Source of the DNA: Perkinsus olseni
Taxonomy: Eukaryota; Perkinsozoa; Perkinsida; Perkinsidae
Length of the DNA stretch: 40,567 nt
Direction: 5' to 3'
NCBI GenBank assembly: GCA_013115135.1
Contig: JABANP010000477.1
Location: 1 to 40,567 of the forward strand
In this document: positions 10,437 to 22,262 of the stretch, in pieces
How the letters are laid out: each line of letters begins with the position of its first letter
Position numbering within the stretch: position 1 is the stretch's first letter
Translations under genes and position numbers: made by a program
The notes under the pieces: generated by a model
The model's database searches: none
Seen by the model: only the letters and a program-made list of their open reading frames with translations
What the model was told of the DNA's origin: nothing

Positions 10437-13400
10437 ATGTACTCGTCAATGGCCGTGGCTCAGCTGTTTCTGTCCACAATCGTAGCACAACCAAACGTCA
10501 CGACCAATGCCTCGGTGACCGGTGCGATCGAAGGGCTTCTCGCGGACATCTTCCGCACCACTCCGCAGTTGGACGGCTCCTGCGTCAAAGGAGATGATTG
10601 CCTCCTTCCTGTACCTGAAGGCTTCGACCATTCGACGTCATTCTTCAACATCTATCTGGTGGAGGAAGGCGACTGGTGTAGTGTCGCCCAGGAAACGTAT
10701 CTTAGTGCTGCCCTGGCTATTGACGGGGAAACCTCCGAGGGAAATGGCAACCATTCGGATCACTTCCGCCTTCGTTTCCTCGAAGACAGACCGGCACTCG
10801 GGTTGTACAAGGTGAGGTCATCGTCTGCGCGAGGGCCCCGTCCTCCTTTCCGGATCAGATGTGCATATGCATGACGTTCTTCACGTCCTGCCCGAGCCCA
10901 CTGAACGATGCCGCCATCGCGGAGGGGTGGACGACGCACACGCCGGCTCAGCCTCCAGGACTAGTTCCATGCGTGATGGGAGAGGTAAGGGGGCGGTCGA
11001 GCGTCCTTGGCAAAGTCGAACAAGAGTCACTCAGCCTCTTTTTCGCAGGCGTCGAGTTCTTACCCCCTTTGTATGTGCCTTCCTGAGTGTTCCAAGGGAC
11101 GGGTCGTAGCCCTAGACTACGCTGTGACCCTCGGGAGAGTGGATTTCGTCGGACCCGACCACAACCAGTCCTTCGACTGCACTTTGGTGAGAGGCCGCTC
11201 TCCGCAGGAGGAATATCGTATCTCCTATTAGGGGAGGAACTGCAGCTTCAACGTCCGGGGCCACGGACTGACGGTGGGTGATAGGCTCACTTTCGTGGAG
11301 GGAAGAGATCCCACCCAGTGTGGTGTGAGTGAACGTCAGATGCCCAAGTTTTCCGGCAGCGGGTGTATCGATTCACAGGTAGCCGCAGCAAGCCCGCTTC
11401 TCCTCGACGGGGAAAGTTTGGAGGTGCAAGGAGTTGGCGAGGATGGTGGATGGGTCTCAGCATTTCTGCACGGAGATACTCTGCGAAGCGGCGGTGGGAT
11501 GTTGAAGAATAGGGGAGGTCAGCTTCCAACTAAACAGACCTCAGGTGCCTTCTCTATTTGCTGGTGTACTCCGGCCCAGCACCCTGGAACGGGCTGCGAA
11601 GCTCCGATCGGGTTCGCGATGCCCGCTGGGTCGCTGAGTGTTCTCGGGCCACTGTCATCGCAGAACTTTGTCTGCTACGTAGGTTACAGGTGCGAGGTCA
11701 CCATTCGAGGGTGAGCGATCCACTCAAATGGTTGACCAACCCCATTGTCTGGGCAGGTTCCGATTGTCCCCTCTGGACCAGCTCAGCATCAAGACGTCGC
11801 CCTTATTCTGTGGAAGCCCGAATTCTTCAGCCTTGGAAGCGTTTCCCTCCCAGCCCTTTAGGGTCTCCAGGATGCAACTGGTGAGTGGGCGTCTGCAGTG
11901 CAGCGAGCTCACCGTCAATGTTGCAGACCTCGGCCCAGGCCAGCACTAGCTTCGCGCTGCCCGCACCGCAGCGAGCCGGAGTGTTTACGCTGTGCTACTG
12001 TACGAGCCCAGGAACACTGTGTGATTCGCCCGAGGAGTTCACGTCGATGCTGGGGAGTATTACAGTGAATGGGGTCAATGGAAACCAAACGTAAGGATAA
12101 CCCCGGCGGGACTTGAACCCGCAACCTTCGGCTCCGGAAACCGACGCGCTTCCATTGCGCCACGAGGTCTCATGCTCATGTCTCGAATTTGATGCCTACG
12201 CCTTTGAAGGTTCGACTGCACCCCCTACTCTGAGTGTAGGATGCGGATCTCGGGTATTGGCCTCGATAGAGAGACCGACCGCCTACTTGTCACCCGAGGG
12301 CCCTCCTGCCCTCTGAGCAGAAGCGATGTCATACCCGATGAGCAGCCAGCAGCATCAGCAGCAGGCAAGACTAGCTTCCCTGTCCGGTAGTTCATCACCG
12401 ATGCCTTTTTCAGAGAACGTTCTCATCTCCGGGTATTCGAGTCTCTCCCCTAGCCCTGGAGCATTTCTCAACTCCTATCACCTCACCGTACTCGGTACCT
12501 ACACAGTGTGCGTCTGTGCAGCCCACACGAGGACAGTTGAGCCGCCGGACCGAGGGCAAGAGGAAGGCAACTGCACCACCCCCGAGGACTTCACGTTGAA
12601 GGCTGGCGTGGTTCGCTCCATTGGCATCCTTCGTTCCTCGGTGGAAGCGGTCGTCTGCGGCGCCATGGATGCGGATTGTGTCTTCAACTTCACCGGCGAC
12701 AGTTTCGGTATCAACTCTGGTGATCGTGCAACGCTCGTCGCAGCCGGCTCGTGCAGCAGTCTGCCAAGGCGTGAGGTCTCTATCAGTTTCCCTGTTTACA
12801 TTTACCCCGGCTTCTCGCCCTCTTGGGGTGTACTGGTACCTCCTAGGGCCATTCCAGCCGGCGCTAACTACACCATCTGCTACTGCGCAGCAAACCTAGA
12901 CAACGGTTCCTGTGCCCTGCAATCCTCCTATCACCTCCATGCGGGCGAACTCATCGTGTCAGGGTCACTAGAATCGACCCGCAACCATTCTTGCTTGCCG
13001 AGTGAGGTTTGCATGGTATCCATAAGAGGCCTCAGTCTGCACCCGCGAGACAGGCTGAAGGTCCTCAACGACGCCAGTCGTCCATGCAGTAACATCGTCG
13101 TAGAGGAGTTCGGCGACAGAATCGTCAACATGTCAGACTTGACCAACGACAGACGAGTTTCGACCTTCCGTATGTCCCCTTTCGGGACCGCCGATAGTTA
13201 CACACTTTGCTACTGCCCATTCACTGGCCTGCCGGATTGGTTGGATGACACTTGCTCAGCGAGGACACCCCATAAGGCTGGCATATTGCATGTCGAAGGG
13301 TTCATGCCTACGCCGGGAGGCACCCCACCCACCTTGGGGCGATACAAGGGCACGGTGACTCTTCCCGTGAGAATGATAGGCCAGCCGAATAAGAAATGGA

Positions 13401-15211
13401 AGATCGGAATTAGGCCGGAGGGGCAGCAGTGCAACGCTAGTAGCAACACTGATGACGTTGCGGTCGCTGAGGTGAACGTCCGAGCGAAGGATACCCTAGT
13501 CGTTGATGTGAGCCAGTTGCCACAGGGCCGATACCGAGCATGTGGGTGTGTGGGGAAATGCGATGAGGAGAGCTCGCCCGACGCCCCTGTCGACCTCGGT
13601 TCTATCGAAATAGTCGGGCCAGCGCTCGACGTCACTGAGCAGAACTCTACGACACCGTACATTCCCTGTGCTGCTGGTCACCCGTGTGAGGTCTCCGGCG
13701 TTGACGACGTCCAAGGAGCTGAGATCTTCCTCACGACGCTGTCCCTTCCCAGCAACACCGGAGTCGCCCGAGTGCAGGCTGAGGAGGGTGACGCTGCGTG
13801 TGGCGACCCCAAGGGGCAACCAATGGATACCCCAGTGGGGCGAGGGCGGGAAGGGTCATTTGCCTTACCACAGTACTCATTCGGTTCTATCAGAACTATA
13901 TGTGCCTGTATGAAGATCGCTGGTAGTCTGGATGGTTGGGATTGCAGCAAGGCCGAGCACTTCAACATCGCCATCGGAGGCATGGTAATCTCCGGCCCGC
14001 TGGAATCGTCCGACAGCCTACGGTGTCCAGTACAGTCTTCGGACTGCCGGGTCGAGATCGACGGTGTGCTCCTCCGTGAAGGTGATCGCGCTGTGATGCT
14101 AGCGGAGGGCGAGTGCGGAGAGGGAAGCTCGGTGCCGAAGGGCGATTCAGCCGAAATCAAACTCAATGAGGATCGCTCTGTGGGAGAGTTCAACTTCGGC
14201 AAGACAGGGTCCGCCGTTGAGAGCTACAAGATCTGCTACTGCCACGACGCAGCTTCTGAAGGTTGTCACAGGATGGAGCAGTTCACCCTCGCTACAGGGC
14301 CTTTGGACGTCTATTTCCGTCTCAACGCCTTCCACATCCTCGGCATCATCGCTGGCTGTCTATTTCTGGCGCTCGTCATTCGCTACGTTTGGGTGAGGCT
14401 CCTACGACGGAGGTTCGCCACAGGAGCGCACCAACTTGACTTTGACGAAACAGGCAATGCTAAAGATCGGCTACGAATACACCACGGAGGTCGGTGGTCT
14501 CCGAGGAGGTCGTACCAAGACGAGGGTAAGCCAAGGAGATCGCCGGATGGAGCTACGTGAGCGGTTTCAGGTCATATGGAGACCCCAGGATAAGTACGCC
14601 GAGAAGGCTGCCTTGGACACCCTCCGCAATCAGCTTCCGGAGCGCGTTGATGAGCCAATTGAGGATGATGAGGACCTCGGCGAAGATGATGATGTCTTTC
14701 ATGTCCCAGAGGACGATGAGGAAGGTGGGGAGAACCCACAGGAGAGTCGCGACCTTAGCGGTGAGCAACTCTACATTTTCTGACACCTCTAGCTGTCTCC
14801 GACGTCTCGCAAAGGTTCAAGTATCCGACGTAGCGCAATGAAGGTGCCGAGGGCCCGTACGTGTATGGAAGCATGGGAGGAGGTGGAAGGACCACTGAGC
14901 GATAACAGAGACGATGATACTCGGGCTGAGCTCATGAGAGGAGGGAGCAGCACCAATGGCAGCTACAGCAGGAACTCCCTACATCGAAGGGCTCACAGAT
15001 CACCACGTGGCTTTGGTGAGTCCTCGAGACTTCCCTTCATCGTTTTCCCGGTCACTCCGCAGCCCGAACTTCCCTGGCAGGCCTTGGTGGTATGGCGGGG
15101 AAGATATCTCCTGAGCAGAGGGTCCATCGGCATCGTGAGGATACTCGCAGTGTCTGTGGCACGACAGCACCTCACACACCAGAGGAGACCAAGGAAACGG
15201 AAAGTCTCTAA
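10437..15211 (+). CDS. Large type I membrane protein with about nine cysteine-rich YxxCYC domains
   Basis: Proposed exons are 10437-10811, 10859-10984, 11049-11186, 11232-11710, 11757-11880, 11927-12090, 12210-12386 and 12454-14392, with tentative tail exons 14424-14525, 14571-14760, 14815-15015 and 15183-15211. All phases close (about 1347 residues). The N terminus (MYSSMAVAQLFLSTIVAQP) looks like a signal peptide. The ectodomain repeats a unit of roughly C-x-V-x-I-x-G-x2-L-x2-GDR, a cysteine, then Y-x2-CYC and a closing GxLxVxGPLES-like strand (YTICYCAAN, YTLCYCPF, YKICYCHD). A transmembrane helix (HILGIIAGCLFLALVIRYVW) follows near 14332-14392. The tail is uncertain: reading through gives the basic anchor RLLRRR and a stop at 14560, whereas a 31-nt intron gives a longer acidic tail. 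I do not recognise the family. A surface or secretory-pathway adhesin-like role is inference. Confidence 0.7.
12098..12169 (-). tRNA. tRNA-Arg(CCG), intact, antisense within an intron
   Basis: Minus strand. Acceptor GACCTCG pairs with CGGGGTT (wobbles allowed), followed by discriminator A. A-box TGGCGCAATGGAAGCGCG and T-arm GCGGGTTCAAGTCCCGC are both good. The anticodon stem TCGGT/GCCGA encloses TTCCGGA, giving CCG, which reads CGG. It lies in the 119-nt intron 12091-12209 of the cysteine-rich repeat gene on the opposite strand, only 7 nt past the donor, and fills about 60% of that intron. I see no run of four T just 3' of it, so termination is unclear. Confidence 0.85.
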
Positions 15212-17038
15212 TGAGCATGTCAATTCACGTTGGTACCATGATGCTAAGTTCAATGTTTCTTATTATTGTACTGGGATGGAGTGGTTACCTAGGGGGTGAT
15301 GGCGATAGGGAGAGGAGTCTGCCGCTCCGTGTAGCTTCACAGTGATGATGAGCATTGTTGGAGAAGGAGGGACATGTCGCCTCGCATGGTGCCTGACAGG
15401 AACTGCGATCGTCGGACATACCGAAGAGCCAGCCTTACCGCATCAATCCCTTGCATCATCATACTCCGATACATCCTAAGGATGTCATTCTACCGTGCGC
15501 CCGCTATAGCCTCGTCCGTAAGGACCTGTTTATTCGCCCGCCGAAGTATTTGAAATATTGTATTTCAACGTTGGACGAGAGCCACGGTGGATGTTCAGAT
15601 CCAGTGCCACTGGCAGTGGCCCACTGCGGCAGTGGAAGTGTACGATGACCGCCCCGAGAGATACTGCACCTGTGTGGCAATGCACCTTGCATCAGTCTCC
15701 TTCGTCTCTTTCGGTCGTTCTCGGACTCGCTGCATGCTGTCTATCGATTTCTTCTTGAGCGGCATGCTCAACGTTACGTGGATTTCCTGTTCAAGTTGCA
15801 TAGGACTCACACTTTCACAGCTTCCTGTGTGCATATCGCTCGATGAGAGGTCTCCATTTCCCCGATAGACAGCCGAATTTATCTCCAGTCTTGATTGATA
15901 TCGCTGGAATGTTTGCAAGTTCCCGGTGCGCATGCCGTAAGGTCAACGCACAGTCGGTGTGGTCATGATCATTGCATGTTTCTCAAAACAGTTTCATTCG
16001 AGATTGTTCTTCGATCTGAGCTATCACGCGGGCACGGCTGTAGCACCATGTATCACAAATATCAGTTACGCTTCACAGTAATATCAGGATGCATCGTCGG
16101 CCGGACCGCGTACTATCTGATGCATGGATCCGAAACTGCAGGGCGGCTCCTCACGGATACGATGGTGCTATATTACTGATTCTGGCGCCTAAGTATGATG
16201 ATTCGAGGTCGTGTCCCTTCTCATCAATACCTGTCAATGTCGACGTATACAATATCGTCCCTCGCATTCACTCGTGTCATAGTCTATGACCTATCGGCTA
16301 GAAAGTGCATCTTTGAATGTATTGAATATCATGGATCGAGATCAGCTTCTGAGCACGGTGGAGATATATGTACACCCTCTTGGGTATGTCGAAGTTGCGA
16401 GGCGATCAAGATGCGCTGTTACATGGCTTGATGAGTCTAAAAGTTCCAATGGTGTGTTTGGGGAGAGGTTGTAACGAATCGCTCGGATGACAATGCATCA
16501 ATCCACCCAGGTTCGGTCCCGGGACCGTTCATGTATTCCGTTAGTAGTTTTAATACCATTTGAGGAAGCAGCTATCCCTGAACGAATGACATCAGCGGCT
16601 TCAACTATGACCATAGTATGGTCACCATACCTACTAGGGCTGGTTGTCGGGCAGTGACTGTCGGCTGCTGTGTAATCTTGGTGGATGGTGAGAGGCGTAT
16701 CAGCGGATCCAGGATGGCATCAACATCACGACAGCGTAGGGCCTGCAGGCTGAAACGCTCTCGTATTTTCGGCGTGCATAGCGGACCTTGAGCGCGACCG
16801 GCAATGTTGACGTCTTTGGGGCTGAATGGTATCCTATCGGTTATCGCACCTGCAATGTGTTCGTCACAGGCAGGACAAGAGAGTATCTCGTGTAGCTCAA
16901 CGACCCTGGGAGGCCTTCAAGGATGTTGATGAGTAGTGCACACGAAAGGCTACTGCCCTATCTTGCCCGCTTCAAACGAGATACTGCCGATCTTGATGGA
17001 CAAGAAGGCTAAGCTGTGTTGCAAGCCCATTCGACAAG

Positions 17039-17093
17039 ACGATAGTAGACTGATAGTAGACTATAGTAGATAGTCTGATAGTAGACTATTATC
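17039..17093. repeat. Short tandem repeat based on GATAGTAGACT
   Basis: Several imperfect copies of GATAGTAGACT and its partial inverse (TAGTCTGATAGTAGACTA) occur back to back. Confidence 0.7.
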
Positions 17094-17322
17094 AGGCGTA
17101 GAGGAGTCGTCGACTAGAATAAAACTTCTCATTCAACAAGTGAAAGAGCCTTGAGACCCAATGCTTGAGTCGCAGTGTAAATTCGGTCTGCCAGCTTCGC
17201 AAGCCTTCACGAAATAGCTTCGGCGGATTCATTTCCGGCATATGACGTATGGCCCTGAGCGGTGCGACTGATAATAGTGAATTTTGATAATGGTGAAGCG
17301 TTAGTTAATCCGATTTTGTCCG

Positions 17323-17365
17323 ATTGACATGCCTTTCGCGAGCCGCTCGCGAAAGGCATGTCAAT
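17323..17365. repeat. Perfect inverted repeat, 20-bp arms, 3-nt spacer
   Basis: Left arm ATTGACATGCCTTTCGCGAG (17323-17342), spacer CCG, right arm its exact reverse complement (17346-17365). No coding frame or tRNA explains it. It could form a very stable hairpin or cruciform. Confidence 0.9.
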
Positions 17366-17411
17366 AGCGTCCACGCTCCGCGCGCGAGTCGTCGTCGTCC
17401 ACTACAATCGC

Positions 17412-17490
17412 TTCGCGCCATCAGCGGGATTTGAACCAGGGTCTTTCGGATGTCAGCAGCGACGCTTATCCACTTGACCAAAAAGGACAT
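17412..17490 (-). pseudogene. tRNA-like relic outside genes
   Basis: On the minus strand TTGGTCAAGTGGATAAGCG is a good A-box/D-arm and CTGGTTCAAATCCCG a good B-box, at tRNA-like spacing. The anticodon arm does not fold into a clean 5-bp stem with a 7-nt loop. Confidence 0.5.
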
Positions 17491-17789
17491 CCCAAAAATT
17501 TCGTTCGTTGAACCGGAGTGTAGTTTAGTTTTGTCTCCCGTAGTAACTGCGGATCGCCCCAGTGCACTTGGTGTCTGCCTGCACATTATCGACTCGAGGG
17601 TAGTACTCAAACTCCTCAAGCTGCGTGAGTCATCCGACAAACTGTAAAAATAAATCAACTAGTTTAGAACCCACGATCTACCGCTGACCAAACTTGAACC
17701 CTGACCATTACGTCAGATCCCTGATATGAACTGATCATATCATCATTCCAGTTCACGGGTCGCGGACTTTCCAGGCGCGCGCTTGTGCC

Positions 17790-17857
17790 TTCACTGTTCA
17801 CAGGCCTCCTGAGCGATTTTTTCCGATTCACTGTTTTCAGGATTCACTGTTATCAGG
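17790..17857 (+). repeat. Three copies of TTCACTGTTnnCAGG
   Basis: Copies at 17790-17804, 17827-17841 and 17843-17857 differ only at the two n positions. Confidence 0.7.
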
Positions 17858-18754
17858 GCCACCCCTGAGCAAGGGACAGCGTTTTGTGTTGTGCTTCTAT
17901 ACCACTCGTTTTTCATATCTATCGATGGTCACGGGGGGCCTGAGACATTATAGAGTGTCGACTGTACTCGAACAGGATCACTTATGTAGTGATTTCCTTT
18001 CGTTCACAAGAGTACTCTTGTCAAAACCCTAAACCGTGATGAGGAGTTGTATACCCCACTTTAATGGAGGTGTAGTCAGTACTGCCATGTACTCGACTTC
18101 GATGATCCATCCTTTGCGAGGGCATGGTGCGGGTATTGCTGAGCGGTTATTCGTCAAGATATCTCATTGCACACCTTCCTGAATGTACGGCGGTAGCGTA
18201 TCTTCAGTAACGTGGCGGTTGCCGTCTCGCTAGCCGGATGAGCAACTTGCTTATCTCCTGTCTCCCGTGTGCTTATCCTGTGACACGCCTAATATACATC
18301 GTAAGCGAGCCTCGTTGACCAAAACAGTAATGCTCCGCCCGACGGCCGAGTTCATTCTGTATCGGAAGAATCATACCAAGGCGGCAGCTCACCCGCCCAA
18401 TCCTTGAAGGTCCCATCGACGCTCCACACTAGGGCGAGACGTTTCGCTGATCAGAATTCTCTCGGAGGGGTATTAGCCACCGGAAGCCGGTGATGAACCC
18501 TCGATGAAGACGTTCCGGTTCCCGATGCGATCTGCGAGTCGCAGACTGCGACAGCATAATACTCCAACAGGATGGCCATCTGTCGGCCTATCGCGATTTC
18601 GAGTGAGAGAAAGAGAAGCTCTCTCGGTTTGAGTCATGGTACGATGATCATGCCAGGTTGTTTTACTTGTTCTTCGAGCCCCGTAGTATCCCTACTCGGC
18701 CATCCTGGTGCTGAGACGCTACGGACAGTAGCGATTGACGATTGGCATTATCTG

Positions 18755-18791
18755 TGATTGACAGTACCGTAGCCTACGGCATTGTCAATCA
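18755..18791. repeat. Imperfect palindrome related to that at 17323
   Basis: Outer arms TGATTGACA and TGTCAATCA flank a nested hairpin CCGTA-GCC-TACGG. The outer arms share ATTGACA/TGTCAAT with the perfect palindrome 1.4 kb upstream. Confidence 0.75.
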
Positions 18792-19506
18792 CATGTTGGA
18801 TATATTCTCGTGGCGAGGACAGCCCACACGGCAAAATCACTCCAAAAAATCGGACCAGTGGTTTCATATGAACGACTGATAGTGGGACCCTCATTGATCC
18901 AAGGATTCCACATGTTATCCTAAGGTCATGCTGTTTCTCGTTCCGTATTCCGTCAAGATGACAGGGTGTAGAATGCCATTTCGTCATGTCCATCGCACCT
19001 TGAGGAATATGAAGCTCCAGGGGCATGGAGAACCTGTGCACCGTTGTGTCCGGGCTATGAGGTTTTACCTTCTTATCGAAACTATGAGGAACGTAACAGC
19101 GCAGACCTGGCTGAAGTTCTCCTGAAAGAGAGACCTGACCGACTCAGTTGAACTGAGGGACCTTGAACGCTAGACTTAAAACGAACTACTTCCTCTGCTT
19201 GAAAACCAAGTCTAGTCGAAGTAAGGTCACATCAGGCTCGACGAAGATACTCAATACGATGTGCCTGATTCCACCAACGCGGAATAGACTGATAAATAGG
19301 TATGCTTAAGAAGACCGGGACAAGTTAGAATTGGGTGCTACAAAGGAGATAGTTAGCTGTCCGAGGGCCACATAAACTGGAATGTCGAAATCAGTCATCA
19401 CTACGTGACCGAAACAGAATGTAGACATACAGTTTGAACGATCGGGATCCGATGGGATCACACGGTGCCTCGGACTCTCGAAACGGACTTGGATGCTCCG
19501 GAACGG

Positions 19507-20876
19507 CTAGTCGGTTGTCCAAGAGCCACATGGACTGCCTCCAGGGCGTCCACCTACCTCTCCGATACCGGAAACCCCTAAGTCGTTGGGTATATCCGCA
19601 GTCCGAGACCGGATAATAGCATCGGTGATCTTCTCGCCTTTCACACCTAGTGTAGCCAACAGGGCCGCAACCCCAGCGACGGTAGGGGTAGACATAGATG
19701 TACCACTCAATTTGGCGTAACGCTTTCCGGGGGAAGTCGAGTTTATGTCCACCCCGGGGGCGGCAATCTTGGTGGTAGAGCCAGCGTTCGAGAAGGAGGC
19801 CAATTTTATAGGTGAGCTTGGGGATGAAGTACTGGCGGCAACGCAGACCACGGATGGGTTGTTCTTCGCGTAGTTGCAAGGGTAGTCAGCCTTTTTGTCC
19901 ACGTTTGCGCCGTCATTGCCAGCAGCAACAACCGCGACGTGCTCGGCGGCAGCGGCCTTCTTCAATGCCTGTTCGAGGACTGCGCTTGAGGAGGGTCCGC
20001 CATAAGAATGGGAGGAGATAGTAGCTCCATGCTCGACCGCATAGTTGAGAGCCCTCAATGAATCACTCGCCGAACCGGAACCGTTTTCGTCTAGGAACTT
20101 CAGAATCATCAGCTTCACATTGGGCGTTGCTGCGTCAGCATTGGCCACGCCGGCGATACCAATACTATTATTAGTCCGAGCAGCCGCGTTACCGGCACAA
20201 TGGGTACCATGACCATATTCATTATCGTCATTGACATCAGCATTGTTCTTAATAAAGTTGTAGCCGATAGAGCCGTCAGATGGGTTCTTATGAAACTGGC
20301 CAACTAGATCCGGATGATCAGGGTCAACTCCGGTGTCGATGACGGCCAATACGACATCTTTCAACTTCTGCTTGGACGAGCGAGCTGCTTCCCAGGCAGC
20401 TCCGATGCGGATGTCCTCGAGGTTACTCTGGCAGGAAGAGAGAGGATCGTTGGTACCGAGCCCAGGATTGCCACCAGTATAACCGGAAGATTTATCGGCC
20501 TGAACCTGGGTGACGACCGGCTTGGCAGTGACCTTGAAGTCGCGCTCGCAATCAAACTCAAACCCCAGCAGCTCTTCGGCACTCTTCAAGTAGTTCATGA
20601 TTTGACTGTGACCCGCCGAACATTCAGAGTGTACAATTTGGACGTCAAGTCTTGGACCATACCATCTTGAGCAAAACATTGTTCACAGTTGCGATCACCT
20701 TCGCTGAGCGAGCGTAACTTCCCACCAGGGGCAGAGGCAGCCTGTGCCATCATGTGTGGTACATGGCGAATGTCGAGGGAGGCTCCACGATGAGAGATCC
20801 TGACCAGCGTGTGACTAGAGTCGCCCTCTCCAAAGGCCATAACACCGAAAAATATCGGTAAGAATGCCAAACGCAT
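19507..20876 (-). CDS. Secreted subtilisin-like serine protease (S8)
   Basis: The first exon encodes a signal peptide MRLAFLPIFFGVMAFGEG (ATG near 20876). The main open segment (20679-19507) has an I9-type inhibitory prodomain-like region (VQIVHSECSAG...IMNYLKSAEELLG), then a full S8 domain: catalytic Asp in VLAVIDTGVDPDHPDLVG (residue 115 of the segment), His in YGHGTHCAGNAAA (157), oxyanion Asn in VVAAGNDGANV (255) and Ser in LSGTSMSTPTVAGVAALL (328). The domain is intact and ends soon after the Ser helix, as is usual. Joining signal exon and protease needs a change of frame near 20600-20690; I found no clean GT-AG pair with matching phase, so either an atypical intron or a frameshift is present. 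Secreted subtilisins are abundant in Perkinsus, where they are linked to tissue breakdown. Confidence 0.88.
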
Positions 20877-21372
20877 GGGAATAACCGTTAACTGAAGCAA
20901 ACGGAACGATTGCCATCCGAGCGGGCAGTTCGTGGGAGGCCTATCGGCTCAGCAGGCTTGGTGCTCTCTAAAGCTCCGAAGAGGAGCAAACTCATCATTA
21001 ACGCCGTATTCTGAGTCGGAGCGAATGGTGATCCCCGCCTTCCTGGTGAGATAATGACAGGGAAGTTCCCCGAGGGAACACGTATACGATAACTGTGTGA
21101 GGAAACCCTTTAGCAAGAGATCATGCCTCTGTTACTCTTACCGCGGACTGCGGTCGTCTCACGTGACAACGAACTACGGTGACTATGCTGTGACAGCATT
21201 GCTGTCCGGTAACCTTGAATACCGTCCATGATGTAGTTGCATTCACTGACTGCCCCACCGAAATCGGGTATACGTGCGATTTGAGATCTCGCACAGATCG
21301 CGGCCTTGGGATAGCGTTCGCACAGGCGTCCGTGCAGTCCACGAGCAGCCACATAAACTATAATGATAATTA

Positions 21373-22107
21373 GTGAGGGAAATGACGGGCTTGATACTTC
21401 TCAGCTGCCGATCTGTCACTACAACGGTCTCAATTGTTGCAGCAGTGCTTTGGGAAGCACAAGTGCTCAGAGGCAACCTGGTCATATGGCGGCTGCGAGT
21501 GAGAACGAGAGGGATTTGTTTTCTTCGGGGTTCTACCCGGCGGACCAGCATCTTCCTCGCGGCCCCGCCCTGGTGGGAAGGATTGGGCACCACTGATAAC
21601 TTATTGGTCGACCTTGTTCAAGCGCGAATCACAATCTTTAAACTGAACTTGAATGCCCAATTTTCAGTGGCTACTCCCGCCGATCGCACCGTGCGTGTGG
21701 CTCGGATGTTATGGACGCAAGTATATCGGCTCCCATCTGATAGTTATGTCATGATAAATTGCGAGGTTCCGCTGAAATCTCACCGTCGCGCTCAATACAT
21801 CAAACCACCAGATCGACTCCAGACTGTACTGAGCCCCTTCGATATCCTGATGCCAAACACGAGCGCTTGCGGGTTTCTTCGAGAGTGCATTGGTGTGTTT
21901 ATAGGCCAACTTCGTTCCCGGCTGAGTAAGACTCCGAACGATAGGGTCAATTTCTCGCCCTGTGGAGAGATTGGCATTCACTTCACGTGGAGCGTGAGCG
22001 TTATGATATCTCACTGTGTTTCATACAAAGAACAGTATGTGAGTCCTTATACAGTCATAGTTGAATATGAGGTCGCCGTAGGATACACCCTCGCACCCCT
22101 ATTCTGA
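21373..22107 (+). CDS. Unassigned 244-codon open frame
   Basis: Uninterrupted from 21373 to a TGA at 22107, which is long for a chance frame here. The protein is rich in Arg, Val and Ser with no recognisable domain; its N-terminal third is hydrophobic (TTTVSIVAAVLWEAQVL). With no introns or known motif it may be spurious or a relic. Confidence 0.25.
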   Translation: MREMTGLILLSCRSVTTTVSIVAAVLWEAQVLRGNLVIWRLRVRTRGICFLRGSTRRTSIFLAAPPWWEGLGTTDNLLVDLVQARITIFKLNLNAQFSVATPADRTVRVARMLWTQVYRLPSDSYVMINCEVPLKSHRRAQYIKPPDRLQTVLSPFDILMPNTSACGFLRECIGVFIGQLRSRLSKTPNDRVNFSPCGEIGIHFTWSVSVMISHCVSYKEQYVSPYTVIVEYEVAVGYTLAPLF

Positions 22108-22167
22108 TGCTGTAGTGAACAAGTCCACGGCCATTCATCGCACATGAGGTATCTCGCTAAATGCTAT

Positions 22168-22262
22168 TGGGTAATGCTAAGCTGGAATAGAACCAACAAC
22201 CTTTGGCGCGTCCGCCTCGTAAATGAACGACTACGCCACTTTTCCGCGCACTACCGCTGTAA
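22168..22262 (-). pseudogene. Antisense tRNA-like relic
   Basis: On the minus strand the T-arm GTTGGTTCTATTCCAGC closes with 5 pairs, and AGTGGCGTAGTCGTTCA resembles an A-box. No anticodon loop with the required T33 is found. Confidence 0.4.

Larger units (their letters stand above)
15212..19506. other. 4.3-kb region without a convincing gene
   Basis: Only short, unlinked frames occur on either strand. It holds a perfect 20-bp-arm palindrome, a second related hairpin, a short TAGTAGAC-type repeat, three copies of a 15-mer, and scattered tRNA T-arm-like relics (for example near 16509 and 17412-17490). It separates the cysteine-rich repeat gene from the 3' end of the subtilisin gene. Confidence 0.5.

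Noticed and set aside
11915..12163. Minus-strand frame reading MAQWKRVGFRSRRLRVQVPP
   Set aside because: This is the translated tRNA-Arg(CCG), not a protein gene.
15595..15933. A 112-codon minus-strand frame
   Set aside because: It overlaps other frames of similar length, has no recognisable domain and no neighbouring exons.
16505..16535. tRNA gene suggested by CCCAGGTTCGGTCCCGGG
   Set aside because: Only a T-arm-like hairpin is present, with no A-box or acceptor stem at the right spacing.
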